Part shown: piece by piece, positions 1-12,241 of the stretch | How the letters are laid out: every line of letters begins with the position of its first letter | How positions within the stretch are numbered: position 1 is the stretch's first letter | Source of the DNA: Anthostomella pinea | Lineage: Eukaryota; Ascomycota; Sordariomycetes; Xylariales; Xylariaceae | Direction of reading: 5' to 3' | NCBI GenBank assembly: GCA_963556695.1 | Contig: CAUWAG010000020.1 | Coordinates: 434,001 to 498,000, forward strand | Length of the DNA stretch: 64,000 bases | Position numbers and translations under genes: made by a program | Notes under the pieces: model-generated | Databases searched by the model: none | What the model was told of the DNA's origin: nothing | Seen by the model: only the letters and a program-made list of their open reading frames with translations

Positions 1-394
1 CAAGAGATCTCTTGACCCCATGAGTGAAGAACAACAAAGCCTGGCAGAAGTCTTCTTTCCTGAGAGATCATTCTCACTCCCGTCCCGCTGCCTCCCCCTA
101 TCCGACATGACACAAGCGATCGGAAATGCGCTGGCATCAAACGACTTCCCAGTGGCAAGGGTGATCACCCCAGCGTCTCCCAGCTTAGCCATTGCCTTCA
201 GGGTAAACATTCAGCGATTTTTGGTGGGTCTAAGAATGCTGAGAGGCCGTCTACATTGACTGAGGGCGTGTCTTTTCTTAGGGTTAGGGTTAGGGTTAGG
301 GTTAAGGGGTCACTGAGAGCTAGAGCTCGGGTGTACAAGGCAGCTCGCCACAGACATTAACAGTCGTATGACGAGCGCAATTATAGTTACTACA
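1..394. other. Left-edge intergenic segment
   Basis: No supportable gene. A 79-codon open frame at 20-259 has no recognisable domain and no splice context. The only notable element is the telomere-like array listed separately. The segment lies downstream (3') of the GST gene. Confidence 0.6.
278..307 (+). repeat. Interstitial telomere-like repeat (TTAGGG)4
   Basis: Four perfect TTAGGG units (278-301) are followed by one degenerate unit, TTAAGG (302-307). TTAGGG is the usual telomere repeat of filamentous ascomycetes. The array is short and embedded in unique DNA about 90 bp from the 3' end of the GST gene, so it is an interstitial copy or a telobox-type protein-binding site, not a chromosome end. 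Confidence 0.9.
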
Positions 395-1317
395 TTACTG
401 GTGCTTCTCCTGGTCCTCTTTAATCCCCTGCATCACCCAGTTCGAATGGTGCTTCGCATACTCCTCCTCTCCCTCCTTCGTCTTCATCGCCTCCTTCATC
501 TCGAACTTATCCGGCACATTGACGCCCCTTTCCACAGCTGGCCGCTTCTGGATCACTCCCAACCATTTCTTCACCTCGGGAAAGGGGTCAATAGGCACGC
601 CAGCCCACTCGGCCCAGTTCACCCACGAAAAGCAGCAAAGATCAGCGATCGTGTACTTGCCACCGGCCAACCACAGCCCCTGTCCGGCGTCGTTTTGGTA
701 CTTGAGACGATCGTTGAGGACCTGGTATAGACGTTTGGATTCGGACTGGTACCTGTTGATGGCATAGTCTATCTTGGTCGGGGCGTAGCGGTAGAAGTGG
801 TTTGCCTGGCCTTGCATGGGACCGATACCTAATTGCATCCAGGTGAGCCAGGACAGCATCTCCCAGTACTCGTCGCTGTTGTAGGGGAATGAGATGCTGT
901 GGTCCTTGTCGTACTTCTCGCAGAGGTAGAGCTGGATTGAGGCTCCTTCGAAGACTCGGAGGGATTTGCCTGAGGTCTTGTCTACGATGGCTGGGATACG
1001 GCCGTTGGCTAATAAAGCTCATATATGTCAGCTACAAATGTAGGGGAGAAGGTAAGTGGAAGTGGAAGTGGCGTAGAGCACAGCACGGACGGTTGATCTT
1101 CAGGAACCATTCTTCCTTTTGCACATTCTTGGCGATGTCGATCTTGTGGACGTTGTATTTGACACCCAACTCTTCGAGTGTACAGCTGATCTTCTGGCCG
1201 TTGGGCGTGCCGGCCGTGTACCTGTGCAGTGCAGAAAGCGTTAGCTTTGGGATGGCAGCCGGGAAGGGTAGTATAACGCAGCGCAACGCACAGGTCTATC
1301 TTCGCCTCTTCAGCCAT
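395..1317 (-). CDS. Glutathione S-transferase, URE2/GTT-like
   Basis: Predicted cytosolic glutathione transferase that conjugates or reduces electrophiles and peroxides with glutathione. Three exons are read on the minus strand: 1292-1317, 1091-1221 and 395-1008, giving 256 residues. Both introns have GT-AG ends, and the joined frame reads through the typical start [14 protein letters not shown]. The N-terminal thioredoxin-fold half (about residues 5-90) includes the cis-proline segment NGRIPAIVD and the glutathione-site residues before [10 protein letters not shown]. The C-terminal helical half (about 100-215) contains the family segment [12 protein letters not shown]. Length matches fungal URE2-like GSTs. 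It is divergent from the aldolase gene at 1970, with about 650 bp between starts. Family assignment is firm; the substrate cannot be told from sequence. Confidence 0.92.
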
Positions 1318-1969
1318 TGTCTCTCTCGATGCAACGGTCTATGTTGTTGGCTGTTCGATGGTCAAGTGTTTACAATGATGATCTCGAATAGAAAGACCGC
1401 AGACTTTCAATGGAATGGTTGAGTTCGAGACTATCCTTGACGTCATATTGACGGGACTGTACAGTAACTATGCGTGCTCTTCCGGCAAGCCCGTGTCCCT
1501 ACCATATGATCTCAGCATATTGAAGAGATCTCCAGGAGCTGGTTTACACCACAGGACACGATGGTCAGTATTTCAACACGCATGAGAAAGAATAGGACAA
1601 TAGATCTGTATGATGATGGCAAGCCTTCATCAACGCCTATCGACATCTATCGAACCGGAGATATATCCGCCAAAAGGACCTTGCGACCCTCCTTGTCCTC
1701 ATCATCTCGGATTCGCCCCATACAAGTCGTTAGTGTCGTAGTCTAAAGTAAATGTTTACATAGATACCTGCCTAGGAGGAGGTGGTTAAGGGGCAATCCC
1801 CAGACCCCGATTGGTGCAAGTAATCGCACTCCCGGACTTGGAGCTACCTACCCCGCAGGCCCACCATTACGGAAGGACATATGACATCTGGAACACGGGC
1901 ATCACATATTCAAGACCCAGTCAAGAGAAGACGTCATCACAAGCTTAAAGCTCACTTCTAGCAGCACCC
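1318..1969. other. Shared upstream region of GST and aldolase genes
   Basis: A 650-bp divergent intergenic region. No open frame with coding character is seen; the 61-codon frame at 1561-1746 is unremarkable. It presumably holds the promoters of both flanking genes. I recognise no specific binding site. Confidence 0.5.
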
Positions 1970-3070
1970 ATGCGATTTGTCTCTAGAGTGGTCTCTAGAG
2001 TGATAGCTCCAGCGGGCCGTACAGTTCTCCCGAACTCAAAGCAGATCCCGACACGACAACGTCGAGCATACTCCAACATGCTGCAAGGCTGCGCACTGAA
2101 GAACTCGTTCGCGAGGGATGAGGGAGCTAGCATGGGCCTCTGGCAGACGCTGCCCGGCTCGAACGTCTCGAGGATCCTGGCGCGGGCCGGGGTGGACTGG
2201 GTCATGGTGGACTGCGAGCATGGCAATATCGATGGTATGAGAGCGACTTCGCCGTGCATAGAATCGGCACGTTGTCGAGATGTAGTACATGTCACTTTGG
2301 ACGGCTGATACGTCGAGCAGATGCTGCCATGCACGAGGCGGTCCCGGCTATCGCGAGTTGCGGGGTGAGCCCTCTTGTGAGGATTCCGGATATGCAAGGT
2401 TGGATGATCAAGCGTGAGTGTTACATGTTTTGCAGCGATGAAGGAAGGCTAACGGCTGATGAAGGTGCACTCGACGCCGGAGCACATGGAGTAAGTGAAT
2501 TTGATGAATGGTTGAAACATATCTCTGACCATTCAGATATTGATCCCTCTACTGCGGTCCGCTGAAGAGGCCAAGAAGATCGTGGCCGCAGCCAAGTTTC
2601 CACCACAGGGCCAACGCGGCCTTGGTTCTCCCTTCGCCATGGAGCGCTTCAACCCCATCCCGACGATGACCGAGTATCTGCAACAGGCCAACGAGTCCCT
2701 CCTAACCATGGTGCAGATCGAGACGCAGGAGGCATTGGATGCAGTCGACAAGATCGCCGCTGTTCCGGGCATTGATGTCCTGTTTGTGGGACCATTCGAC
2801 CTGGGGAATAACATTGGGCATCCCATCTTAGACGGCGTTATGAAGCCAGAGCTCGAGCAAGCCGTCGACCGTGTGCTCGCGGCTACCACCAAAGCCGGCA
2901 AGAAGTGTGGCTTCTTCGCCAGCAGCCCGCAGCAAGTGAAGAAGTACGCAGACAAAGGCTTCCACATGATCTCTGCCGCTCTCGACAGCACGGTGCTTCA
3001 GGCGACGCTGGCTCAGTCGTTGAGTGCTGCCCGTGGCCAAGCAGCGCCTCAAAGCGGAGGGCGCTATTAG
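1970..3070 (+). CDS. HpcH/HpaI family aldolase
   Basis: Predicted class II (metal-dependent) aldolase of the HpcH/HpaI family, which cleaves 2-keto-3-deoxy sugar acids or 4-hydroxy-2-oxo-dioic acids to pyruvate and an aldehyde. Four exons (1970-2234, 2321-2413, 2465-2490, 2537-3070) give 305 residues in one frame. Family motifs are visible: GVDWVMVDCEHGNID, PLVRIPD, the glycine-rich AGAHGILIPLL, RGLGSPFAMERF, the metal-site segment MVQIET, and FVGPFDLGNNIG. Exon 3 is only 26 nt but is required to keep frame. The first 35 residues are basic and rich in Ser/Arg (VSRVVSRVIAPAGRTVL) and could be a mitochondrial presequence; a later Met (near 2079) would remove it. It converges on the glutaredoxin-like gene, 65 bp away. 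Confidence 0.9.
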
Positions 3071-3135
3071 CATTCTACAGTCAATAGGAATCATTGCCGC
3101 TTCAGTCGTCCCGTCCAAATGTGGCTGGCTGGGTC

Positions 3136-3614
3136 TCATGACTTCTCGACAGCGTCCATCTTTGCTTTCACTTGCTCTGCCGTGAACCGGTGCATGATCC
3201 TGGCCGCCTTGGAGACGGACTGGGGATGTTCCTCGGGTGCCGACGACTTGCTGATGTGGATCTGTCACGCGTTTTCTTAGTACATGTGCCTGTCGAGTCC
3301 GTCTCCTCTTATGGCTTCACGCAGGTTTGGCGGGCTGATGAGCTTCTGCTAGATGACTTCTAGAAGGCATCTAGAAAGCAGGCGGGGGAGCGTTGTGTAC
3401 ACCATAGTCTACATACCACAGGCACATCGAACTCATACAGATCCCTCCACGGCGGCATCGTATCCGATTTGATGATGTCGACCTCTTTGAACTGAAAAGG
3501 TCGCGAGTCCCAGACTTCCGACAAGACCGATCTGGCTTCAGTACACAGACCGCAATTCGCACGCGTGAAGAGTGTGATTCTGCAAGCTTGGAGTAGCCTG
3601 GATGTAGGCCGCAT
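3136..3614 (-). CDS. Glutaredoxin-like protein (DUF836/GLRX-like)
   Basis: Small thioredoxin-fold protein of 107 residues. Two exons on the minus strand, 3417-3614 and 3136-3261, meet in phase 0 and join as DVPV/IHIS, the expected cis-proline turn of the fold. The active-site-like motif CGLC lies near residues 21-24 within TLFTRANCGLCTEA, as in the family typified by yeast YDR286C. The length is typical. A redox role is inferred from the fold; partners are unknown. The C-terminal exon ends in a charged helix (TAEQVKAKMDAVEKS). The gene is divergent from the CHORD gene. Confidence 0.85.
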
Positions 3615-4134
3615 CGTGGTCGATGATCAAGATGAAAGGCAGAAGGTCAGGACGGCCAGCCCAGGTACACATTCAAGGGTAAGAAAACAAGAGTATAAAT
3701 CTTTTCGACCCTAGAATTGGTGTGTGCCTTATAAACGAGATGAAGCTTCTGGAAATGAGTTGCCCATACGGAAAAGGGGGAAGGGCAGACTTGGATGGTG
3801 GTCTGGTGGTCTGGTGGTCTGATGCAAATCTCGAGGGAGATCGACAGTCGCACAATACCAGAACAGACTTCGGACAACCCCTGTCGATATCCCTGTAGAT
3901 ACCCCACGTCGTGCCGATGGCGCCGGATCGCTGACATTCTTCCAAAGGGCAGGCGGTGAAAGAATCCCCCACCAAGAGACATGCCTTAACTTCTTCACCA
4001 TCAGCTTACTCGAAGGCACAAAGCAATTCAGCCGCCAACAAGATATTTGCTAGTACCGTCCAAAACGACATCACCCGAAGTCAATTGACTCGACATCGAA
4101 TCACATCTCACCTCACTTATCTCGCGTGCCCAGC

Positions 4135-5210
4135 ATGGCCCAGAAATGTGTTCATCAGGGCTGCGGCAAGACGTACACGGACCCGGACGAGGTCTGCAAG
4201 TACCACCCGGGCCCTCCAGTCTTCCACGAGGGCCAGAAGGGTGAGTGACCTGTCATAGGGTTCGCGCACCGTTTGTTGACTCTCGTTACGCAGGCTGGAA
4301 GTGCTGCAAACCGAGAGTCCTGACCTTTGACGAGTTCCTCGAGGTCGAGCCCTGCACCAAGGGCAAACACAGCACCACCGACCTGCCCCCCAAGATCGAG
4401 AAGAAAGAAGAGGACGCCGACGTAAATCCCACATCACAGTCCCTCACCTCCAAGCTATCTGAAGCGGCTCCTCCGCCGGCAGCTGCACCCGCTCGCACAC
4501 CTCTGGCGCCCCAACCAGCACCCACCGCCCCTCCACCTCCACCCGAATCCGAAGATGACGAGCCATCAGTTGAAATCCCCGACGGCAAGGTCTGCAGGCG
4601 AAAAGGCTGCAATGCGGCATACAAGAAGGGGCAGACGCGGTCCGACGACGAGAAGTGCATCCACCATCCCGGCGCGCCCATCTTCCACGAGGGCAGCAAG
4701 GGCTACAGCTGCTGCAAGCGACGGGTGCTAGAGTTCGACCAATTCATGAAGCTTGAGGGGTGCAAGACTTCGCCGCGCCACCTCTTCATCGGTTCGGGAC
4801 AAGACAAGAGCAAGAACACAGCCGCGGGAGGAGGAGGCGCCTCCGCAGACGGCAGCAGCAGCGGCGAGGAACTCCTCGACACGGTGCGCCACGACTTCTA
4901 CCAGACGCCCTCGACGGTCATCGTATCCTTCTTCCTAAAGAAAATCGACAAAACCAAGGCGACCATCAAGTTCGCGCCGCAGACGCTGGAGCTGGACTTG
5001 CTGACCAGCGATGCGCCGCAGTACAAGCGCTACAAGACCAGCGTGCCCCTGTTCGGCACGATCGACACCGAGAAATCGACGTACCGGATCCTCGGCACCA
5101 AGCTCGAGGTCAGTCTGTACAAGGCGGACGGTGCGAGCTGGCCGGTGCTGCGCTCGGACGAGCAGAGGTCCGGCGAGATATACCAGGTTGGGAAGGCGGG
5201 ACGGGTTTAA
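4135..5210 (+). CDS. CHORD and CS domain protein (CHORDC1/RAR1-like co-chaperone)
   Basis: Zinc-binding Hsp90 co-chaperone of the CHORDC1/RAR1 class. Two exons, 4135-4240 and 4294-5210, give 340 residues. CHORD1 (about residues 5-60) starts CVHQGCGKTYTD and has its final Cys pair at WKCCKPRV, joined across the intron. CHORD2 (about 134-197) starts CRRKGCNAAYKKG and ends YSCCKRRVLEFDQF. The C-terminal CS (p23-like) domain is at about 228-320 (VRHDFYQTPSTVIVSFFLKK ... LGTKLEVSLYKADG). A Pro/Ala-rich linker separates the two CHORDs. Family knowledge: these proteins bind Hsp90 and Sgt1. The start codon begins the first CHORD with no extension. Confidence 0.95.
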
Positions 5211-6676
5211 GGGGTTCACTACACAGATCTACGATCCCCTTCTCATGCGGGCATCTACCTATACCGAAGGCCAGAACGAGCCCTGGGAGTCAATGGATAT
5301 CACAAGAGGCTATAGAAGTGTGCCTCAGTTACCCTTGGCGGGATATCTCGTAGGCTACACCTCGGATGCCACCCCCATGTATAGAACCACACTCTGGCAC
5401 TTGCAGGTAAACGGTAAACCCTACCAGCACATCTGGATACGACGAGTGGTATGGCACAGAGCAGCTCGGTCTGGGTTAAGCCAGCTCGCTACACATTAGT
5501 CACCAGGGAGTACAAGAACAAGAAAGGGCCCGGTCTGGGCGGCCTTGGTAAAACAGCCAAGACTTGGGTCACTTGCGTGCTTGTATGTATGTATGTATGA
5601 CACGTCATGGCAAACTCCGACTTGCTGGTACTACCAGGTTACGTTACTTACGTAGAGGATAGTTGCTTGTTTGCTAAGCTTGGCAAGATAAACTCCACAG
5701 GGCTCTTCCCGTAATGCTTCTCTCGCTCCCGGGTTCCAGCCACGGGATCTGGAAGGGGACGAATTTTATGTCTGCTGCTTACCTTACTTTGCATTGAACG
5801 AAAGCCACGTTTCCAAGGCCTCGAGGTACGTTGTTTGTCTGACAGGTGCCAATGAATGAATGAATGGCGATAGCTACCTACTCGCCTCCTTTGCCTGTTC
5901 TTACCTACCTTGTGGGCTGGGTGTACCGTGTCACAGTTACACGGACGGACACATGACGGACTGTGCACAGCCCCGATGCAATGCGCCATGCCCAGATTGA
6001 TCGGCGCCGGGATCAGAGATCGCCTGCATGCAACACTGCCACGCATGCATGGTTTGCCATGTGCGTGCCCGTGACCTTGAGAATTCATGTGCGTCTCTGT
6101 ACCTTGGCCAAAAACGAAAGACATTCGATAGAACTGGGGGTTTCGTTTCCCGAGGATCTTTCTCTGAAGAGGTCATGTCCACATGCGGTATCTCAATATT
6201 CACCAATGGGCCACCAGAGTTCGTCACTGTGTTGTTTCCAGTAGATAGATGTAACCTAGATCCTCAGCTCTATGATTGCTATGTTCCGCGATATATGTTC
6301 TTCTTCTAGGCTATGTCCTGGTTGCGGGGGAAAAAAAAAAGCAGATATTCTGGATCGGCCTGCATGTGCGGCGACGAAAACCAGTGTGGTATATATTGCC
6401 TAACTCCTCGTGACCTCGTCTAATTCTCATGTGTATCCAATGCCATCCAACATCGTCGTTCTATCATCATTAATGACAAGCCACCAAACAGTATTTAACT
6501 CGTTCTCTGGTCGACTGGAAGTGAAACGGCAAGTGGCTTCCCTGCTTGTATATTGCAACGACAATCGCTTCGTTGAATGAGGACGTCGAATAACCTCCGC
6601 TTGTGTAATGATGCTCCAACACCAAAAGAAAAACCACACAGGGAACCAAAAACGCTCAAGAATAAGGCGCAAGTAT
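5211..6676. other. Intergenic region with short simple repeats
   Basis: About 1.5 kb with no supportable gene. A short (GTAT)n tract lies near 5583-5598 and a poly-A run near 6331-6340. A 158-codon minus-strand open frame at 5648-6124 lacks domain or splice support. It contains the 3' flanks of two convergent genes. Confidence 0.5.
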
Positions 6677-7723
6677 TCAAGACCTCCTGCTGGGGCCCGC
6701 GGCTCCAGATGCCAACGGTGCAGCAGTTGGCCCACCTTCGGGTTGAAATGCTTTCAATTGGACGACCGCCCTGCCGTCTGACATGCCGACGAAAGAGGGC
6801 CATGCCTTCACGCGTTCGTCGTCGCCCACATCTAGAGTGAAGTACATGGACCGACCCTGCTCGGCAATGCTGTCGTCGCGCATGCGTTGCTCGGTCTCTT
6901 CCCGGTCGGGTTTGATGCTAGTACTATGATGGTAAGGGTCAGCATAAGTTGCCATGACGAGGGGTTCCAGCAAAGAAAGGAGGCCTTAAAGAAGGGGCAT
7001 AACGTACTCCGAAGAAGAAGTGGCCACGTCTTTCTCGCTGAGAGCGCCGCTGCGAGAGGCTCGTCTCGTGCTGCGGCGGGCTTTAGCCTTCTTATAGAAC
7101 ATTTCGAGCGTCAACGAGATCACATGGCCGAACCCGGCAACGACCAGCACAGGGGTACCCAGTGCAAGGGCCCAAAGTCTGGATAGAGAGTGTCAGTTAC
7201 TGCTGATGGAGTACATCGCTGCGGCAATGTAGTGTACTCACGGGTGTTTAACGTCGCAGAGATGATGCCACAACGCGAGGACGATGCCCAGGATGGCGAT
7301 CTCGGATCCCAACTGTAGCATCGTCCACGTTGACCAATATAACGACATGAGGTCCTCTCCGTCGCAGAATTGCAAGGCCAGCAATGCGTAAACTTCCATT
7401 ACCAGAAGGACGGCAGCAACCAGGAACAACGTTGACGAGCACCCCAACGAGACCTTGAGCTTCCTCCTGAATTTCTCTTCGGAATAATTCGGCGTCTCTC
7501 GGTAGGTCATTGTCCTACGCGAGCCATTATTAATAAATAATGCTGCGTGGGAGAAGAATGGGGCTTACCATTGGTAGATCCACGATGCTAGAAAAAGGGT
7601 GCCGATGACCAGGAGGAAAAGTACCCAGTACATAACATCGAAATGGAATCTTGTGAGATGCGATGTAAACGCGGCGTAGTGCCGACACCTCACATCATCG
7701 TACGGGGTGAACTGTCCACCCAT
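6677..7723 (-). CDS. Four-TM membrane protein, unknown function
   Basis: I do not recognise the family. Four exons on the minus strand (7569-7723, 7242-7514, 7008-7178, 6677-6923) form one 281-residue frame with GT-AG introns. Four hydrophobic segments are visible: VMYWVLFLLVIGTLFLASWI (exon 1), STLFLVAAVLLVMEVYALLA and SEIAILGIVLALW (exon 2), and LALGTPVLVVAGFGHVISL (exon 3). A basic cytosolic-type tail follows (KKAKARRSTRRASRSG), then an acidic, Ser-rich C-terminus. An integral membrane protein is inferred, but location and function are open. The start at 7723 is the first Met, upstream of the first helix. Confidence 0.75.
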
Positions 7724-8517
7724 ATTGTTATCTTATGATGTTGGTATCAACTGGTCTGAGGGAGTTCGAAACAGACAACGGGCGCGGTTGAGAGAATCGT
7801 GAGAACTCGACGGAATGAAGCACTGCACAATGCAGTAGTGAGTGACGATGATTCGTAGATGTATGTCGGGACGATTGTATAGACGCCCCGGTTAAACGTC
7901 GTTTGGAAGCAGTTGCTGATAGGGCAACGTTGGAGAGATTGTAACAAAGATCTAGATAAGGTATGGACTGGTGCAAATAAACGTGGGAGTGGCTTTGATA
8001 TAGACAGACATAGAGAGCATCAGCCAAGCGACTCCCGTACTTGGGTGGAACTCTACTGTTAGCTGATTCCGGGCATCCTCCTGACCTTGTCTAGGGGCAC
8101 TGGTGTGGCACTGCTAGATGCCTTGATACGGCCAAGAGGTACCAACGGAGTGCGGATAGTAGCATGGTAAGATTGTTTGCGGGTAAGCAATGCTTACTTT
8201 CCCGATCCTCTTTCCTCCTGCCCCTCCACCTGCTTCAGTGACTATACATGTCTTAGAGGATCGGCTTGTCGTTACTTGGCAACTGCGCTGGTGTAAGACG
8301 AGCAGTGTCCATCAGCCCTTGGCGACTACGGGCTTATCCACAACAATACTCACCAATGCCGACACGGATCTGGCTTGGCAAGCCATGCCGGACCTAAAGC
8401 GCCTCTAACAGTGTCCGTGAGGGGGCGTGGGGCAGACTATGGGCGGGCATAGGGTGCCTGTCCATCGTGGCAGAGAGGGCGTTTGAACTTTGGAGGCTTC
8501 GGCTTGGCTTGGCTTGG
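7724..8517. other. Intergenic region
   Basis: About 790 bp between two minus-strand genes; it holds the promoter of the four-TM gene. No gene or structured element is seen. Confidence 0.5.
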
Positions 8518-9852
8518 CTACTCCATGCCCTCCATTAGCTCGGTCCGGTCCAGCACCATCCCTTTCTGACCAATGTACTCGCGCAGGGCATCCCATTCAG
8601 GCCCTTCCTCCTCGCCTTGGCGCCATTTCTCTTTGAACCCCCATGCACAGGCTATCTTGTCGAATGCAGCCCTCTCTTCTTCCCTGATCCAGCGCTTGCG
8701 TAGGGGCACACCCGGAGCCCAAGTAACCCGCTTCATCTGGTCGTTGGCCGTCGTCAGCGCAACAAAGCCGATCGAGGCTGTGAAGCCCACGTATGCGACG
8801 ATGCCGGCAAATGCCACATTGGTCGCATACGCAGTATCCATGGCCTGTTGTACACCGGAGAAGGATTTGGCCAACCCGTAGGCGGCTAAAGGCGTTGCTG
8901 CAAACGCTCCCAACGGAAGTAAAGCCTGGCGGGTGAGCTTGTTTCGCACAAACGCTTTGGTGGTATAGGTATTCTCGATGATGCCGACTGCGGCGTCAAG
9001 GTGCTTTGCTTCGATGGCAGTGTCGAGGGCCGCCTTGGAAACCTTTGAATCGATCGCATTTGCGATCTTGTTGGGGTTCTGCTTCACGTACTTTGGGGGC
9101 CGCACGCCCTCGATGGGCATTGGCTTCGAAGCATACAGTTGAAACATCCTGGGCAGTGTCTCCGGCTTGCCCAGGCGGGCTTGTACGCCGACATACTGCT
9201 CCAGAAGGCTTGGCGTGATAAACACAGGCTGGTGGGCCAGGACGGTATAAGCGGTATCTGATATCTTGTCGATCATCTGCTGGAGTTGCGTGGATATCCT
9301 TGTGCCAGCCGTTTCCGACGACGTGGAAGCTTGGGATGGTTTGGTAGCATCCAATGAAAGAAGAGTCGAGGCTGTCGAATCCAGTTCGCTCACCATGTGA
9401 GCGATCTGGGGTTGGACTGAATCGTCCATGATGTAGTCAGCCAAGATGCGACACGCTCGAAGAGCTGCGCTCACGTCGGCTTCTGGTGGGATGTCCCTGT
9501 TGGTCAGGACCCGATCGCTGCTCCTCTCGAGGAAGGTAATCATGTTTGTAATGGACGATAGTTCACGGCCTGCCGTGGGCGGCGTCCGAGCAGCTGCATG
9601 GCTACGGTCCTCACCCGTGTTCCCAATATCGTTCCTCTCGGTCGAAGTAGTCCCAGACGGCAGCACCGCCGACGATAAAAGACGCCTGCCTACGAGCTTC
9701 CGCGTCATGACATCTTGTCGCGTCCGGCCCTGTAGTGTATAGACGTTCCGCGCGGTAAAGATTGGCTTGGCGGATCGGACGCGTTGGGCTGAGAGTGAAT
9801 CGCAGATTTGGCAGACGGACGGCGGTCGCGCGATGGCAACGGGTCGCGGCAT
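8518..9852 (-). CDS. Fungal mitochondrial-type membrane protein, unknown function
   Basis: Single-exon gene. The chosen start (9852) gives 444 residues; an upstream in-frame Met at 10026 would give 502, but the added residues look like untranslated leader. The N-terminus is basic with Ser/Arg/Thr and few acids (SAQRVRSAKPIFTARNVYT ... MTRKLVGRRLLSS), a plausible mitochondrial presequence. Two hydrophobic segments lie in the last third (ALLPLGAFAATPLAAYGLA and VAFAGIVAYVGFTASIGFVA). The C-terminal tail is Trp-rich and charged (RKRWIREEERAAFDKIACAW). I do not know the family's function; a mitochondrial membrane location is inferred from the presequence-like start and helices. Confidence 0.75.
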   Translation of the reverse strand: MPRPVAIARPPSVCQICDSLSAQRVRSAKPIFTARNVYTLQGRTRQDVMTRKLVGRRLLSSAVLPSGTTSTERNDIGNTGEDRSHAAARTPPTAGRELSSITNMITFLERSSDRVLTNRDIPPEADVSAALRACRILADYIMDDSVQPQIAHMVSELDSTASTLLSLDATKPSQASTSSETAGTRISTQLQQMIDKISDTAYTVLAHQPVFITPSLLEQYVGVQARLGKPETLPRMFQLYASKPMPIEGVRPPKYVKQNPNKIANAIDSKVSKAALDTAIEAKHLDAAVGIIENTYTTKAFVRNKLTRQALLPLGAFAATPLAAYGLAKSFSGVQQAMDTAYATNVAFAGIVAYVGFTASIGFVALTTANDQMKRVTWAPGVPLRKRWIREEERAAFDKIACAWGFKEKWRQGEEEGPEWDALREYIGQKGMVLDRTELMEGME

Positions 9853-12241
9853 CGCGTTCAGGAATCGCAAGGACCACAAAAGGTTCGGCTGCGTGAAAGG
9901 CACAGTAGGCTGATCGTGCGACAGATTCGCGAGGACTGTACTGTTGGGTAATTGGAAGTGGTTTCTCTTCGTATGGGGAGTGTTGGATTGAAGCTTGCCA
10001 ATCAATGAAAATCGATTGAGGCTCAAATGCCAAGCCAGGGTCGCGCCTTAACTGGGCCATTATAGGGGGCTGCCTGCCATCCAGACCACCGTGCTGGAAC
10101 AAAAACCCCATTGATGAATGAGTCTGTTTATTGCATGATTCTACGGTTTACTACATAACAGCACATGCTTGTGGCTCCTCAACCCATTTTCCAGCCACAA
10201 TGGTGGATGGGTCATGAACCAGGATACATGGTACCTTGGAGCCCAACTGGTACCCGTTTGTACCTGATTTATACCCAACTGAGATGATAGCTACTTACTA
10301 GCCAATAGTTTCCCCCTTTTCTTTCGTTCTTTCCTGTCTTTAGGCACTTGCAGTCACGACCTTCTCTACGGCCAGCACTGGCATTTGCAGGTGTATACAC
10401 GAAAGCTTCAAAGACTCTCACGTACTCATCAACCTAAGGCATCAAACATAAGTACGTCTAGCATGTTCACCAGCAGGGAATGCCAGTACTTTGAATAATA
10501 CTAGTGAGAATCTGTCGAAGATAGGACTGAGGTAGATATGAGGGGTGTGTATAGTAAAGTAACCAACTAATCTCAGTAAACCCACGTTAAGGTTCTGTCT
10601 AGATCGATCTACAACGCATCTCTAAGGGACCCTGGATTACCGACATACCAAAAGGGTATACTCTCTTCCACCACATCTGCTATCATGCAGTGAAGCTAGT
10701 TCAATAATCTGTTCCAACCCCGACCCGGGGCAGTGACCATGGTGCGGGGGACATTCCCATTGCCATCCGTGGCTCGTCGGAAGCTCACGTCACCGAGACC
10801 ACTGTCGGGCATCCATTACCGACGTGTTCAGGATCATGGACCCGTTACTCTATCACAGCAGGCTGAGTACGGCCAAGTCAGCCCGTCTCGTGCCAAGGCT
10901 GGGCGTCGCACATCGATATGAACACAGCCTCAAACAGCCTTGATAAGCTAGGCGCCGCAGTAAAAGTCCATCAGGCAGTATGACGTTGAGCATTGCGTGC
11001 TGATGTCACAAGTGGGTGACTTCAGGTCCAGTACCTAGGTCTGGCACTCCATGCCTGCCTCTGCCCGGCTTGCTTTCTCTGCGGTGGTTTCAACATCGAG
11101 GACACCAGAGTCAAGTACACGGTACAATGTCGAGTCCTATTTCCTTCCCGCTCATCTCGGCAGCTTCATTATCAAGCTTGTAGATCTCCAAATGCCGGAA
11201 CGATCCCGACCCTGAATCTAGCGGTCCGCATGCAGAACTAAAGGTCTAATCCACGACTGCCGGGAGCAACTAATGGAGCCAAGATGATCGAACTGCTTGG
11301 CCAATCTTATTGGCGTTGGGCTGTGTATTATAGCTTGTTCGTCAACAGAAGGTGGTCTAAGGATTCCCGACTCCATAGATAAGAAGCAGTAGGTATCAAG
11401 ATGCTATGGTAAGGATGTTAGGGTTGAGCTTGGTACTCGGTTCGATTAATAATTTGCATTGGAATAAGCAGGGGTCTGGTGTTTATTCTAATCAATGGCC
11501 CCTGGCATAACTGCTCATGCCGGCTGCCCGTGCAAATTTATGTCCCAACCACTTGCTTGGGACCCCTTCTCTAAGGTACAGGCTTGATGTCTTATGGTGG
11601 CGTATTCGAAGTGCCTCTCGACATCTGGGAAACTGCAAGATCGTCTGATGAATATGACAACTTGTGCCAGAAGTTATCCAGCCTACATAATTACGTCAGG
11701 TTGGGCTTGAGGTGGTTTCTGTCTGACAGGTAAGCAACTTTGGTTGAAACATGAAGTCTCTTCCTTGGAGCATCCAGGTTATGTGCGACAGGACCTCATG
11801 CTCAAAACCTGTCGGTGGAAGACGGCACGGGGCTGGTTGAGGTTGCTGTGCGGTGACATGACAATGGAAACTCGATCATGTGGGTGATCGTGCGCCACAC
11901 CGCACCGGTCAGTATTTACTATTGAGGCTTCCTCCTTCCAGGGCATCGTGTTACACTACCTATAGGTACTCCATTTGATGTCGTACCTGCCGCAGAGGGC
12001 TGGGATACCAAACAATACAATGGCATGTGAAAGTTAAAATGGCAGCTGCGATTACATACGGATGAGGTCACCGGACCTCAACCTCCGCCTCAACTACATC
12101 GTAGGTAAGGTACCTAACAAACACGTTCCAGTTGGCAAAACAATCCAACTCAGCTGAGTCGACTCATCCTCCCAGCCAATTCGACTCATCACACCCATCC
12201 AAGTCAAGCCATCACGCAATCCGTCAAGCTGAAGATCCAGA
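9853..12241. other. Long intergenic region
   Basis: About 2.4 kb, divergent between the mitochondrial-type gene and the epoxide hydrolase. Open frames are short (longest 62 codons at 10733-10921) and none has coding character. I see no repeat, RNA gene or transposon remnant. A non-coding RNA cannot be excluded. Confidence 0.45.

Noticed and set aside
20..259. 79-codon open frame at the left edge
   Set aside because: No domain, no splice signals and no upstream context; length is within chance for this base composition.
5648..6124. 158-codon minus-strand open frame
   Set aside because: Composition is His/Ser/Arg-rich without hydrophobic core pattern or family motif; probably chance.
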